This document shows positions 8,738 through 17,332 of a stretch of DNA of 64,000 bases, one piece after another. The position numbers were made by a program, and so were the translations under genes. Position 1 is the first letter of the stretch. Each line of letters begins with the position of its first letter. Source of the DNA: Pacificibacter marinus (GTDB taxonomy: Bacteria > Pseudomonadota > Alphaproteobacteria > Rhodobacterales > Rhodobacteraceae); assembly GCF_900109555.1 (NCBI RefSeq), contig NZ_FNZV01000004.1, positions 1 to 64,000 of the forward strand, given 5' to 3'. Below the pieces are notes generated by a model that saw only the letters and a list, made by a program, of their open reading frames with translations, searched no databases and was not told the origin of the DNA.

Positions 8738-9513
8738 TTTTTGTCTCCAGATTTGGTCAAAGTATGAGAGGGTGGGGCAGGGCGTCGTCTGTATGTGGCC
8801 CCTTTTGCTTTTAGAACAATCGCTTGCCAATGGATCAATGCCATTGTGCGCAGGGCCCCAAACGGGCGCCGTAGGGCTGCGTGTAACAAAGAACGATTGG
8901 TCAATGACACACGTGGGCCGCTTAACGTTGCTATGACGCCATCGTCATTGTTGCCATGAAAAATGCGGATGGAGATCTTGTCGGACGCGATGTCAAAGGT
9001 GAAATTGTACTGGCCTGCGACCTTTTGAAAGGGAGAGACATGTAATGCTTTGGGGGTCGTGATTTGATCTGTTTTGGTGATCGCACTCAGGTCGTCTTTG
9101 GTACACAAATAAGAATGGCGGTCGCCAAAAGGCGTAGACACTTCTGCAATTATAGCGACTAAATCGGTATCGCGCCATGCCAGCCAAAAGCTGACAGGGT
9201 TAAACCCGTAACCACAAAAACGGGGTTGGGTGAGCAGCGCAATGCGAGGATTTTGCAATCCTGAATCTGCAAAAATTGCACGTGCCCAATCTTGCCCGCT
9301 TCCGTTTTTCAACGGCCCGCCATGGTCACGGTCATAGATTGAGGCCAGATTAAAACGATTGCGCGAAAACAAAAATGGGATGCGTTTGGGCGTATTTTCC
9401 AAATCCAAAAGCACAAAATCAACACCATACCGAAACGCATTTTTGATGGCCCCGCGCCGCGCATGGGTTGTGTGCCCTATGATGTGTTCTATGCTGGGGG
9501 TTGGTCTGATCAT
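8734..9513 (-). CDS. DUF1365 family protein (RpoE-linked operon)
   Basis: 259-residue member of the DUF1365 family. Family-like features are HARRGAIKNAFRYGVDF near residues 17-33 and a central CGYGFNPVSFW. The biochemical function is not established. In many proteobacteria the gene is found beside an FAD-dependent amine-oxidase-like protein, and such clusters are linked to lipid modification and to the RpoE singlet-oxygen response. Here it overlaps the FAD gene upstream and the SDR gene downstream, each as ATGA, so the three are almost certainly made together. Confidence 0.9.
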   Translation of the reverse strand: MIRPTPSIEHIIGHTTHARRGAIKNAFRYGVDFVLLDLENTPKRIPFLFSRNRFNLASIYDRDHGGPLKNGSGQDWARAIFADSGLQNPRIALLTQPRFCGYGFNPVSFWLAWRDTDLVAIIAEVSTPFGDRHSYLCTKDDLSAITKTDQITTPKALHVSPFQKVAGQYNFTFDIASDKISIRIFHGNNDDGVIATLSGPRVSLTNRSLLHAALRRPFGALRTMALIHWQAIVLKAKGATYRRRPAPPSHTLTKSGDKK

Positions 9514-10790
9514 ACCAGAACACGGTCCATTTTTTCAGCGACCTGCACGGCGGAATGGAACCCGTCTTCGTGAAATCCATTGCGCAAATATGCACCCGCG
9601 AACCAAGTGCGATTGTCGCCATTGATCGATTGAATGGTCTGCTGTGCATTCAACGCGGCATTGTCAAAAACTGGGTGATAGAGCGTTGTTTCATCATATA
9701 TTTTTGCTTCATCAATTGGCGTTGCGGCATTGAGCGTGACAAACAAAGGATCGTTTTCATCAATGGCTTGCAATTTGTTCATCCAATAGGTGACGCCAAG
9801 AGCTTGCTCTTGACCTACGGCGTCAGATTTATAAACCCATGACGACCAACAGGCGCGGCGTTTGGGCATTTGCGATGGGTCGCTGTGTAGGGTCACACGA
9901 TTGGCTTGATAGCGCAAATCAGACAGGGCTTTGTGCTCTGTCAGAGTTGGTTTGGCCAGCAGTTTCAGCGCTTGATCCGAGTGACATGCAAACACCACCT
10001 GATCAAAATGATCTTGCGTGCCGCATTGGGTTTTAATCGTCACCCCAAAAGCATCGCGGGTCACAGCGGCCACAGGGGTGCCAAGTCTGAATGTGCAGCC
10101 CATAAGTGTTAGATGGGTCTCAAGTCGCTTTATATACTCGATAGAACCGCCCTTGACCGTGTACCATTGGTGCTGCCCCGTGGCGGACAATAGCGCATGA
10201 TTGCGAAAGAACCGCAGCAAAGACGCAGCAGGATAATTGCGAATTTCACTGGGTGGCGTTGACCAAATAGCCCCGCAAATCGGCATCAAATAGTATTGAA
10301 TGAACCAATCCCCAAGCTGCAAGTCTTGCACCAACGCCCCGATGGTTGTGGTCTCATCAGTGACGTGGGCTTGGGCCGTTTGGTTGAATTTGAAAATATC
10401 ACGGACCATGCGTAAAAAGGCTGGACGTGCGATGTTGGATTTTTGCCCAAACAGCGCTCCAAGTCCCTGCAATCCGTATTCAACCGCGCCGCCATTGATG
10501 GTTGCACCAAAGCTCATGTCCGATTTGATCACAGGTACATTGAGCGCATCAAACATCGCCGTGAGGTTTGGATAATTGGCGTAATTGAAGACAATAAAAC
10601 CGGTATCAACAGGTTGATCGCCGCTTTTGCCTGCCATCAAGGTGCGGGCATGGCCACCCAATCGCGGCTCTGATTCAAACACGGTTACGTCATGCTCGGG
10701 CGACATCAGATAAGCACTGGCTAGCCCTGATATGCCAGACCCAATAATAGCGATGCGTTTGCGGGCGCGGGGAGGGATATCAAATGACAT
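9510..10790 (-). CDS. FAD-dependent amine-oxidase-like oxidoreductase (RpoE-linked operon)
   Basis: 426-residue NAD(P)-binding Rossmann/FAD protein. After a short basic start it has RKRIAIIGSGISGLASA (dinucleotide loop at 17-26), ESEPRLGGHARTL, and QWYTVKGGSIEYI in the middle, as in the flavin amine oxidase-like proteins paired with DUF1365. The ATG at 10790 is preceded by AGGAAA; the open frame extends 96 codons upstream across the intergenic promoter region and is not believed. An RpoE-type promoter places its -10 about 24 bases before the start. A desaturase or oxidase acting on fatty acyl chains is plausible from related clusters, but this is not shown by the sequence. Confidence 0.9.
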   Translation of the reverse strand: MSFDIPPRARKRIAIIGSGISGLASAYLMSPEHDVTVFESEPRLGGHARTLMAGKSGDQPVDTGFIVFNYANYPNLTAMFDALNVPVIKSDMSFGATINGGAVEYGLQGLGALFGQKSNIARPAFLRMVRDIFKFNQTAQAHVTDETTTIGALVQDLQLGDWFIQYYLMPICGAIWSTPPSEIRNYPAASLLRFFRNHALLSATGQHQWYTVKGGSIEYIKRLETHLTLMGCTFRLGTPVAAVTRDAFGVTIKTQCGTQDHFDQVVFACHSDQALKLLAKPTLTEHKALSDLRYQANRVTLHSDPSQMPKRRACWSSWVYKSDAVGQEQALGVTYWMNKLQAIDENDPLFVTLNAATPIDEAKIYDETTLYHPVFDNAALNAQQTIQSINGDNRTWFAGAYLRNGFHEDGFHSAVQVAEKMDRVLV

Positions 10791-10813
10791 AGCGTTTCCT
10801 GTGTTGATTATCT

Positions 10814-10843
10814 TGTCTACGTGGCACGGCGACAAATAGATCA
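10814..10843 (-). promoter_or_regulatory. RpoE-type promoter of the FAD oxidoreductase operon
   Basis: On the minus strand a -35 TGATCT (10838-10843) and a -10 TAGACA (10814-10819) are separated by 18 bases. This matches the Rhodobacter RpoE pattern (TGATC then TAAGA-like) and lies about 24 bases before the start codon. It mirrors the promoter at 10869-10898 on the other strand. Confidence 0.7.
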
Positions 10844-10868
10844 AAATGAAAGTCACTGAATCTATTTG

Positions 10869-10898
10869 TGATCCACAACTCGACGCTGTGCGTAAGAC
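10869..10898 (+). promoter_or_regulatory. RpoE-type promoter of rpoE-chrR
   Basis: A -35 TGATCC (10869-10874) and a -10 TAAGAC (10893-10898) are separated by 18 bases, about 98 bases before the rpoE start. Both hexamers agree with the R. sphaeroides RpoE consensus as I know it, which suggests autoregulation. Confidence 0.72.
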
Positions 10899-10995
10899 CT
10901 GTATGATGGTTAAAGAACGACATATTTCACAGCGCGCCGTGACTGCGCGCCTCAAGCGAACGCCCCCAAGTGGGGGCAAGACGATCCTTGAAAGG

Positions 10996-11562
10996 ATGTC
11001 AGTGACTTTAGGACAGGCGACATCTTTTTCTGAGCAAACGGAATGGATGCTCAAGGTACGCGATGCTCGTGATCGCACTGCATTTGCCAGTTTGTTTGAT
11101 CATTTCGCCCCACGCTTGCGCGGGATGTTGATGAAAAACGGATTTGGTGCGGCGCAAGCCGACGATGTGATCCAAGACGTCATGCTATCTGTCTGGCGCA
11201 AAGCGTCGTCTTTTAACCCTGAGCGTGCTGAGGTGTCGGGCTGGATTTTTCAAATCGCCCGCAACCGTCAAATTGATGTGATCCGCAAAGAACGCCGACC
11301 CATGCCCGAAGACTTGGCTATGCCCGAAAGCACGGACATCGATGGCGAACAGGTTTTAGGCATCGAACAAGAGGTGCAGAAATTGCGCAGCGCGATTGCA
11401 CGTCTCACACCCGATCAACGCGATTTGGTGCAAAAAGCTTATTTGGGTGAATTGACCCACAGTGAAATCCAAGCCGAAACGGGTCTTCCGCTTGGCACGA
11501 TTAAATCCCGCATTCGCCTTGGTTTAGAGCGTTTGCGGTTTGAGATGAAAGGAGAGCGGTAA
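10996..11562 (+). CDS. rpoE: RNA polymerase sigma factor RpoE (ECF, ChrR-controlled)
   Basis: ECF sigma factor that directs transcription of the singlet-oxygen/photo-oxidative stress response when released from ChrR. The 188-residue protein has region 2 around DDVIQDVMLSVWRKA (56-70) and a region 4 helix-turn-helix around THSEIQAETGLPLGTIK (154-170). It closely follows Rhodobacter RpoE in layout. The ATG at 10996 gives the family-length N-terminus; in-frame codons upstream run through the promoter and are discounted. An AAAGG directly abuts the start, unusually close for a ribosome site, so initiation at ATG 11047 is a weaker alternative. chrR follows 2 bases downstream. Confidence 0.94.
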   Translation: MSVTLGQATSFSEQTEWMLKVRDARDRTAFASLFDHFAPRLRGMLMKNGFGAAQADDVIQDVMLSVWRKASSFNPERAEVSGWIFQIARNRQIDVIRKERRPMPEDLAMPESTDIDGEQVLGIEQEVQKLRSAIARLTPDQRDLVQKAYLGELTHSEIQAETGLPLGTIKSRIRLGLERLRFEMKGER

Positions 11563-11564
11563 AC

Positions 11565-12203
11565 ATGACTGACATCGCTCATCATATTCCTGACGCGCTT
11601 CTGGCGTCTTATGTTGCTGGCTCTTTGGCGCGCCCATTTGCGATGGTTGTCGCGGCGCACGTGTCAATTTGCGAAGAGTGCCGCGCCAATTTGGCCGCCC
11701 ATGAAACTGTTGGCGGTGCGTTGCTGCACGATTTTGAACCGATCTCGGTGTCAGATGATTTGCGCGATCGTGTGCTAGGTCATTTGGATGATCCATTTCT
11801 GGCTGAGCCCGCGCGCCCGCACGGAAATCCAACTTATCCGGCTCCTGTTGTTGAGGCGCTGGGCGACAAACCACCACGTTGGCGTTCGCTTGGTCCTGGC
11901 GCAAAACAGTGTATTTTGGAAGCTGGCAAAGCGGGATCTGTGCGTTTGTTGCACATCGCACCTGGGTTTGCCGTGCCGGATCACACCCATGGCGGGCTTG
12001 AGTTGACCTTGGTTTTACAAGGCGCGTTTACCGATGAAACGGGGCGGTTTGGACGAGGTGATCTTGAGGTGGCAGATGACGATCTTGAGCACACACCAAT
12101 CGCAGAACAAGGCATGCCCTGCATTTGCTTGGCGGCCACGGATGCGCCGTTGAAATTTAGTTCTTTCATGCCACGGCTTTTACAGCCGTTGTTCCAGATT
12201 TAA
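11565..12203 (+). CDS. chrR: Anti-sigma factor ChrR (zinc, cupin domain)
   Basis: Cytoplasmic anti-sigma factor that holds RpoE inactive and releases it when singlet oxygen is sensed. The 212 residues show both known modules. The N-terminal ZAS zinc site is His7, His32, Cys36 and Cys39 (HVSICEEC). The C-terminal cupin zinc site has His140, His142, Glu146 and His176. These sit one position away from the published R. sphaeroides ligands, so all metal positions are kept. The ribosome site GAAAGGAG overlaps the rpoE end. A terminator follows. Confidence 0.95.
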   Translation: MTDIAHHIPDALLASYVAGSLARPFAMVVAAHVSICEECRANLAAHETVGGALLHDFEPISVSDDLRDRVLGHLDDPFLAEPARPHGNPTYPAPVVEALGDKPPRWRSLGPGAKQCILEAGKAGSVRLLHIAPGFAVPDHTHGGLELTLVLQGAFTDETGRFGRGDLEVADDDLEHTPIAEQGMPCICLAATDAPLKFSSFMPRLLQPLFQI

Positions 12204-12229
12204 CCTGTATTCAGTCAATTACCTGTTCC

Positions 12230-12257
12230 AAAAGGCGCGCGCTATGCGTGCCTTTTT
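12230..12257. terminator. Bidirectional terminator between chrR and dtd
   Basis: An 11-bp stem (12230-12240 with 12246-12256) is flanked by an A run on one side and a T run on the other, between the convergent ends of chrR and dtd. Confidence 0.75.
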
Positions 12258-12283
12258 GTTGAGTATCATATTAATATGACTGA

Positions 12284-12724
12284 CTAATTATCAGTATCTA
12301 TCCAAATGGTTACAGGGCCATCATTGATAAGACTGACTTTCATATCAGCGCCAAAAATCCCAGTTTGAACAGGGACGCCTGTGTTTGCCAGGTGGTCGGT
12401 AAACGCTTGGTAAAGCTCTTTGCCAGTTTCAGGATCGGCGGCATTTGAAAATCCAGGGCGATTGCCTTTGGTTTCTGCGGCCAAGGTGAACTGGCTGACA
12501 ACCAAAGCTGACCCACCGATGTCGCGCACCGATAGGTTCATTTTACCAGCGCCGTCTTCGAAAATACGGAGTTTTGACAGTTTGATCGCCAGTTTTTGCG
12601 CTTGTGCATCGGTGTCACCACGCATGGCGCAGATCAAGACCAACAGACCCTGATCGCAAGACCCAACCACGTTGCCATCTACTTTAACGCTGACTTCTAA
12701 AACTCGTTGAACTAGGGCGCGCAT
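12284..12724 (-). CDS. dtd: D-aminoacyl-tRNA deacylase
   Basis: Removes D-amino acids wrongly attached to tRNA, a homodimeric cytoplasmic proofreading enzyme. The 146 residues match the family throughout: [15 protein letters not shown] start, SQFTL (77-81) and the cross-subunit NDGPVT Gly-cisPro motif (134-139), plus [11 protein letters not shown]. It starts 2 bases after the stop of the PfkB kinase gene, so the two are cotranscribed. The kinase and the deacylase have no obvious shared pathway. Confidence 0.96.
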   Translation of the reverse strand: MRALVQRVLEVSVKVDGNVVGSCDQGLLVLICAMRGDTDAQAQKLAIKLSKLRIFEDGAGKMNLSVRDIGGSALVVSQFTLAAETKGNRPGFSNAADPETGKELYQAFTDHLANTGVPVQTGIFGADMKVSLINDGPVTIWIDTDN

Positions 12725-12726
12725 GA

Positions 12727-13647
12727 TTACATCTCATGCGCCCAAGGTGGATTTGCCCCGGCGCGGGATACGGTAATTGATGCCGCTTTTGATCCCATGG
12801 CCAGTGCTGCGCGCAGCGTGTCGTCATCCAAGTCTTTGAGTGCCGCCTTGGTCAGTTTCCCGCTGTCTTGCAGTGATGCCAACAGCCCAGCGTTAAACGT
12901 GTCACCTGCGCCAACGGTGTCGGCCACGTCGACCTTGGTGGCGGCGACTTGTACGATACCGTTTTTGGTAAAACCGCGCACGCCCTCAGAGCCTTCGGTC
13001 AAACAAACAAGGCTTGGCCCTTGGGTCAAAAGTGTTTGAATATGCTGTTCAATATCGCCATCGCCCATAATCCACAAAAGGTCTTCGTCAGACACTTTGA
13101 CGATATCACAAAGCGACAACATGTGGTCCATACGCGCACGATACCGCGCCTCGTCTTTGATAAAAGAGGGCCGAATATTTGGGTCCATCATGATCACGCG
13201 GGTCGCAGCCTCGCGCGCACAAAGCGCTTCATAGACTTCGCCGCAAGGTTCCACAGGCAATGAAATACCGCCAAAAAACAGCGCCTCAATAGTGTCTGGT
13301 AGGACAGGCAAATCGGCTGGTGTCAGCATGCGGCCCGCAGTGTTTTCATCGTAAAACGCATAGGTAGCATGGCCATCGACCAATTTGACAAAAGCAACTG
13401 TGCAAGGGCGATCCTTGGTCACAACCAAAGATGCGTCCACACCACTTTCGGCAAGTTTGGATTTCAACAATTCCCCAAAGAAATCATTTGATAACCCCGA
13501 ATAAAACGCGGGGCCTGCGCCAAGTCGGCCCAATGCAATCGCCGTATTAAACACCGCGCCGCCTGCATGAGGGGCATAGGCATCTTCGCCCAGCGTAGAT
13601 TCACGGGGCAACATATCGATTAGAGCTTCTCCGGCACACAGGATCAT
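12727..13647 (-). CDS. PfkB-family carbohydrate kinase, probable fructokinase
   Basis: 306-residue ribokinase-family sugar kinase. It starts [13 protein letters not shown], has the GG signature at residues 29-30 in [10 protein letters not shown], and the second PfkB signature [12 protein letters not shown] at 243-254 with catalytic Asp249. DPNIRP at 155-160 is common to fructokinases, which makes phosphorylation of fructose the best guess, but specificity cannot be read from sequence. AAGGAAA precedes the ATG. Cotranscribed with dtd. Confidence 0.9.
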   Translation of the reverse strand: MILCAGEALIDMLPRESTLGEDAYAPHAGGAVFNTAIALGRLGAGPAFYSGLSNDFFGELLKSKLAESGVDASLVVTKDRPCTVAFVKLVDGHATYAFYDENTAGRMLTPADLPVLPDTIEALFFGGISLPVEPCGEVYEALCAREAATRVIMMDPNIRPSFIKDEARYRARMDHMLSLCDIVKVSDEDLLWIMGDGDIEQHIQTLLTQGPSLVCLTEGSEGVRGFTKNGIVQVAATKVDVADTVGAGDTFNAGLLASLQDSGKLTKAALKDLDDDTLRAALAMGSKAASITVSRAGANPPWAHEM

Positions 13648-13733
13648 GGCGCATTTCCTTATTGGGTCGCTTGGGTTTTAGGGCCGTTAGCGCTATCGGG
13701 GCAAGTATTATCTGCGCAAACCTGCAACCAAAA

Positions 13734-14846
13734 TCACTGATATTCAGAGGCAATATAGCCGACTGCACCGGCAATGAGGACACCCGCAAGGATTGCAAAA
13801 GCAATTTTCCACCGAGACCAAGGGCGCTCGCCTTGCACACGCCCACTGCGTCCGTTGACGACAAAGCGATACGTTTTGCCACGGTATTTATAGGCGGCCA
13901 TCCACACGGGCAGTAAAACATGTTTAAAGGTCACGTTTGAAATCTGTGTTTGCACGTCATGCACGCGCTGGCGGTCACCACCGATGTCAAATTTCACGTC
14001 CCGCAAGATAACGTTGTCCATATAGCCACGTGCAGTTCTGAACCCATCTTCAATCTCGACTGTGTAACTCTCTGCCCGAAACCCTGCAATATAATCAGGT
14101 ACATAAGGTTCCATCGCTTGCAGATCCCAAGGTTCTAAACCTTCGGTATATTTGCGTGGTAATGACGTTGACGCCAGCACCAAAACATCATCAAAAAATC
14201 GTGCGACACGTCCAGATTTGTTGCGCCATTTGGTGCGACGTTCGCGAACTTGTTGGGTTTTCCCATTCCGTGTCACAGTTTTGGTGACATAATAATCGTC
14301 GCCACGCATCCCAGAATACTGTGATTTTGTATCGGCATCAAAGGTCCAGTAGGGCACGTAGATACCTGAAAGTTTACGTCCTTTGCGGGCGTATTCTTTC
14401 AATCCGTTCGGGGCAAACCACAACCCGCCTAGCCAATCATTCATCGCATCGTGGGCAGAGGGTTCACTGAGTGCGAATGGCAGCAATCCACGTGGTTTAA
14501 TCTGGCGATGAAGGCCCGTGTCAGTGACCACAGGTGTGGCGCAAAACGGACAATCCGTGGCATGTACTTCGGCGTCGAATTCCACATGTGCCCCACAGTT
14601 TGGGCACTCCGATATACGGGTTTCTTCGATGTCTTGCTGCGGTAACAGGTCTTGGATCGCGCTGAGATAATCTAGTTCATGCGGTCCTGTTGCGCCCCCG
14701 ATTTCCAACACCTCAGAGGCACCGCAATGATCGCAAACCAGTTGACTTTGGTCTGGTGAAAACCGCATATCCGCACCGCATGTCGTGCAAGGAAATCTGT
14801 GGTTTTCGAGAGCAACATCATGAGCTTGTCCATCGCTATATGCCAT
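13734..14846 (-). CDS. Membrane-anchored zinc-ribbon protein (XpaC-TelA-SPFH operon)
   Basis: 370 residues with two zinc ribbons at the N-terminus: CTTCG (Cys20/23) with CDHC (38/41), then CPNC (81/84) with CPFC (99/102). One transmembrane helix lies at the extreme C-terminus (about 345-365), so the ribbons and the 230-residue middle should be cytoplasmic on a tail anchor. Such proteins are often mislabelled primosomal protein N', but no helicase motif is present. The start at 14846 overlaps the upstream gene by 11 bases. It is the last gene of the xpaC operon. Proteins of similar plan accompany SPFH/PspA membrane-stress genes in Bacillus (ydjG-ydjI), which supports an envelope role by analogy. 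Confidence 0.85.
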   Translation of the reverse strand: MAYSDGQAHDVALENHRFPCTTCGADMRFSPDQSQLVCDHCGASEVLEIGGATGPHELDYLSAIQDLLPQQDIEETRISECPNCGAHVEFDAEVHATDCPFCATPVVTDTGLHRQIKPRGLLPFALSEPSAHDAMNDWLGGLWFAPNGLKEYARKGRKLSGIYVPYWTFDADTKSQYSGMRGDDYYVTKTVTRNGKTQQVRERRTKWRNKSGRVARFFDDVLVLASTSLPRKYTEGLEPWDLQAMEPYVPDYIAGFRAESYTVEIEDGFRTARGYMDNVILRDVKFDIGGDRQRVHDVQTQISNVTFKHVLLPVWMAAYKYRGKTYRFVVNGRSGRVQGERPWSRWKIAFAILAGVLIAGAVGYIASEYQ

Positions 14847-15216
14847 TGCGCCCCCCTGAATGCTCAAAGCTGACGACTTGAGCGATTTTGGTGGCCGTTT
14901 CATTGGTGTGACGGATCACGTGGCAAAAAATCCGTGACTGCGTGCCACGCGTGAGGCGCCCAGATACAGACGCGGCTTTGCCATGTGATACGACCTGATC
15001 CACGGTGATTGTGTCTGGCGCTGTGAGGTCTTCGAAAATTTTGACAATTGCAGAACGCCCCGCTGCAGGCACCTCAGTGCCACGTTCCCATGTGGCATCG
15101 ACCGCGAACATATCACAGGGCAAAGGGCCAACGCCCATCAGCGCGAGCGCGATGTCTTCGGCGCGCGCCTCATGGCGAGCGCGGCCTTCGGCTTTGCGGA
15201 TCACTTTCGGTGGCAT
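14836..15216 (-). CDS. Small NTF2-like protein (XpaC-TelA-SPFH operon)
   Basis: 126-residue protein starting PPKVIRKAEGRARHEARAED. The remainder (for example VVSHGKAASVSGRLTRGTQS and FCHVIRHTNETATKI) has the strand pattern of SnoaL/NTF2-like folds. I do not recognise a named family with certainty. It lies 24 bases after the SPFH gene and overlaps the zinc-ribbon gene by 11 bases, so it belongs to the operon. No signal peptide or membrane segment is visible. It may be a small binding or adaptor protein (inference). Confidence 0.75.
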   Translation of the reverse strand: MPPKVIRKAEGRARHEARAEDIALALMGVGPLPCDMFAVDATWERGTEVPAAGRSAIVKIFEDLTAPDTITVDQVVSHGKAASVSGRLTRGTQSRIFCHVIRHTNETATKIAQVVSFEHSGGRNGI

Positions 15217-15240
15217 GCTCTCTAATCCAACGATTGAAAT

Positions 15241-16341
15241 TTAAGCGCCTGGTGGCGGGGGTGGTGGGGCCACTGAAAACAGTTGTGACAACTCAATCAC
15301 ATCGTCGGCTTCAAGCCAGCCATCTTGACCTGGGGTCCAGACGAATGTTGCGCGCGACAACGTGCCTTTGGCTGCCATTTGTCCCATTTCTGCTTTGGAA
15401 AACGGCCCCTTGGTTTCGCCATTTACGGCGATATGCCAAACGTGTTCAACGGGTGGGGGCGGTGGCGCTTGGACAGCTGTCGTAGGGCGTGGGCCCCATG
15501 GGCCTGCTTGCGTTGCCATACTCATGCCAAGCCCTGCTCCCATGCCCGCACCCATAGATGCTGCCATTGCAGAGTTTTCAGCGCCCATGCCTTCGGCTGC
15601 GTTGAATTTCATGTAGTTGTCGAGATTGCCAACGATGCCCATTGAGGTGCGTTTGTCGAGTGCGGCCTCAACTGCTTCGGGCAGGCTGATATTTTCGATG
15701 TAGAACTCAGGTATTACAAGACCGTATTCTGCCACGACCTTGGAAATCTCAGTCGCAACAAGTTTGCCCAAGCCATCGGTATTGGCGGCCATATCGAGCA
15801 CAGGGATGCCGCTAGAGGCGACGATGCGCGAAAAGGCTTGCACGATGATGTTGCGGATTTGGTATGAGATCTCATCCATCGTAAATTCGCCGTCCGTGCC
15901 GACGATTTCGGTCAAAAACAACGCAGGATTTGATACTTTTACCGTGTAGGTGCCGTAAGCGCGAATGCGCACTGGGCCGAATTCAGGATCGCGACACATG
16001 ATGGGGTTTTTTGTGCCCCATTTCAGGTCCGCAAAGCGTGTCGTGTTGACGTAATACACTTCGGATTTGAACGGAGATTTAAACCCATGATCCCAGTGAT
16101 TGAGTGTTGTCAACACGGGCATGTTGTTGGTCTCTAACATATAAAGGCCGGGGGGGAATACATCCGCCAATTGACCTTCGTGAACGAAAACAGCAGCTTG
16201 TCCCTCGCGAACCGTCAACTTTGCACCGTATTTGATCTCATGATCTTCACGTTCAAAGCGCCACACCATCGTGTCGCGGGTGTCGTCTGTCCAGTGGATG
16301 ACGTCAATAAATTCACCCGTTAGAAAATCGAAAATACCCAT
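15241..16341 (-). CDS. SPFH-domain protein with C-terminal GYF_2 domain
   Basis: 366 residues. The first 230 form an SPFH (band-7/flotillin-like) domain of the YdjI/virion-core type, starting MGIFDFLTGEFIDVIHW. A Gly/Met/Ala-rich linker follows, then a proline run, then a GYF_2 domain around 297-345 with HVWHIAVNGETKGPFSKAEM and a WLEADDV end. GYF domains bind proline-rich peptides, and the linker itself ends in prolines. No membrane helix is seen, so membrane binding would be peripheral. It is the middle gene of the xpaC operon. SPFH proteins scaffold membrane microdomains, and this one likely recruits the zinc-ribbon or TelA partners (inference). Confidence 0.88.
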   Translation of the reverse strand: MGIFDFLTGEFIDVIHWTDDTRDTMVWRFEREDHEIKYGAKLTVREGQAAVFVHEGQLADVFPPGLYMLETNNMPVLTTLNHWDHGFKSPFKSEVYYVNTTRFADLKWGTKNPIMCRDPEFGPVRIRAYGTYTVKVSNPALFLTEIVGTDGEFTMDEISYQIRNIIVQAFSRIVASSGIPVLDMAANTDGLGKLVATEISKVVAEYGLVIPEFYIENISLPEAVEAALDKRTSMGIVGNLDNYMKFNAAEGMGAENSAMAASMGAGMGAGLGMSMATQAGPWGPRPTTAVQAPPPPPVEHVWHIAVNGETKGPFSKAEMGQMAAKGTLSRATFVWTPGQDGWLEADDVIELSQLFSVAPPPPPPGA

Positions 16342-16359
16342 CGGGGTCTCCTTTGGCTG

Positions 16360-17331
16360 TCAGTTGTTATCGCCCATGATCTCACGCGCGATTTGCGCGG
16401 AAATGGGGCGGGCTATTTCAGGGGGCATGCCTGTATGTAAACGCGGGTCATACAGAATGCGTAAAAGCAGTTCGTCGTGTGGTGTCAAAAGCGCAAATTC
16501 TTCGTCGTCGTTGAAAATAGATGGGCGCGCGCGCGGGGTGTCATTGGCAAGGCCAAGTCCCTGCGCGATTTCTTCGTGGAAACATGATTTGCGCATCAAA
16601 TCTGGGTGTTCGCCGCGAATGATTGCCACAGCTTGGCGATACGCACCATTGTCTGCCGGATCAGAGGCGATGACCAAGCAATAGCTTGATCTAGGCATGT
16701 TTTCGACAGACTTGATGGCCGCTTGTCCAATGCCTGGGATCAGTTGCTCAAGGCGTGGTCCAATGCTTTGGCGTTCATCTTCGTTCAACACCAAAACGTG
16801 AAAGTTGGGGCGTGAAGACAGCGTGATGGAATGGCCGCTGGCGCGCGCAAGCCGTTCGGTGAGGTCCGTGACTGTCTTGCGATCTTTGGCGCGCTGGATG
16901 TCAGGGATACTGGCCCCGAATTCCAATCCAATGCGCACGGGTTCTGTCCAGCGGTGCAAGGATGAGGGCGTGGTGCGCGCCACAAAAGCGCCACCGATGG
17001 TCGTATATTCGTCGTTTAGCGCGATTGCATCAAAATTTCTGGCCAATTGGTGTGTGGAAAAGGGCGCATCAGTGCTGCCTGAATCTGTGCGCAACAAATC
17101 ATTGCGCAACAAATCTGATTGTACTTTGGCATAATAATCGGCCATCGCGCGGCTTTGCGCCGAGGGCACGCGATCGATGGGCGTTTGCACCGTGCTCGGT
17201 GCTGTTTGAATGTTTGGACGTGGTTGTGGAATAGGGGACACCGCAGGCGCGACGCAACCTGTTAAAGCTGCGCATGCCACTAGTATTGCGCAAATACTGT
17301 GTCGGCCGTATGCGATGTCCCCTTGTGTCAT
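16360..17331 (-). CDS. DUF2927 lipoprotein, putative metallopeptidase-like
   Basis: 323 residues from the ATG at 17331. The signal peptide ends in the lipobox LTGC (Cys26), so the mature protein is lipid-anchored and periplasmic. A proline-rich spacer follows, then a DUF2927 domain. Its core CFHEEIAQGLGL (about 250-261) resembles a zinc-protease helix with HExxxQ in place of HExxH and a following AND/D context. Whether it is catalytic cannot be told. A tandem 15-base duplication encodes the repeated DLLRN/DLLRT near residue 75. It starts 1 base after the telA stop and is the only clearly periplasmic member of this operon. Confidence 0.85.
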   Translation of the reverse strand: MTQGDIAYGRHSICAILVACAALTGCVAPAVSPIPQPRPNIQTAPSTVQTPIDRVPSAQSRAMADYYAKVQSDLLRNDLLRTDSGSTDAPFSTHQLARNFDAIALNDEYTTIGGAFVARTTPSSLHRWTEPVRIGLEFGASIPDIQRAKDRKTVTDLTERLARASGHSITLSSRPNFHVLVLNEDERQSIGPRLEQLIPGIGQAAIKSVENMPRSSYCLVIASDPADNGAYRQAVAIIRGEHPDLMRKSCFHEEIAQGLGLANDTPRARPSIFNDDEEFALLTPHDELLLRILYDPRLHTGMPPEIARPISAQIAREIMGDNN

Positions 17332-17332
17332 A

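Noticed and set aside
13734-14846. Primosomal protein N' (PriA) for the zinc-ribbon protein
   Set aside because: Only CxxC pairs are shared; there is no Walker or helicase motif and there is a C-terminal membrane helix.
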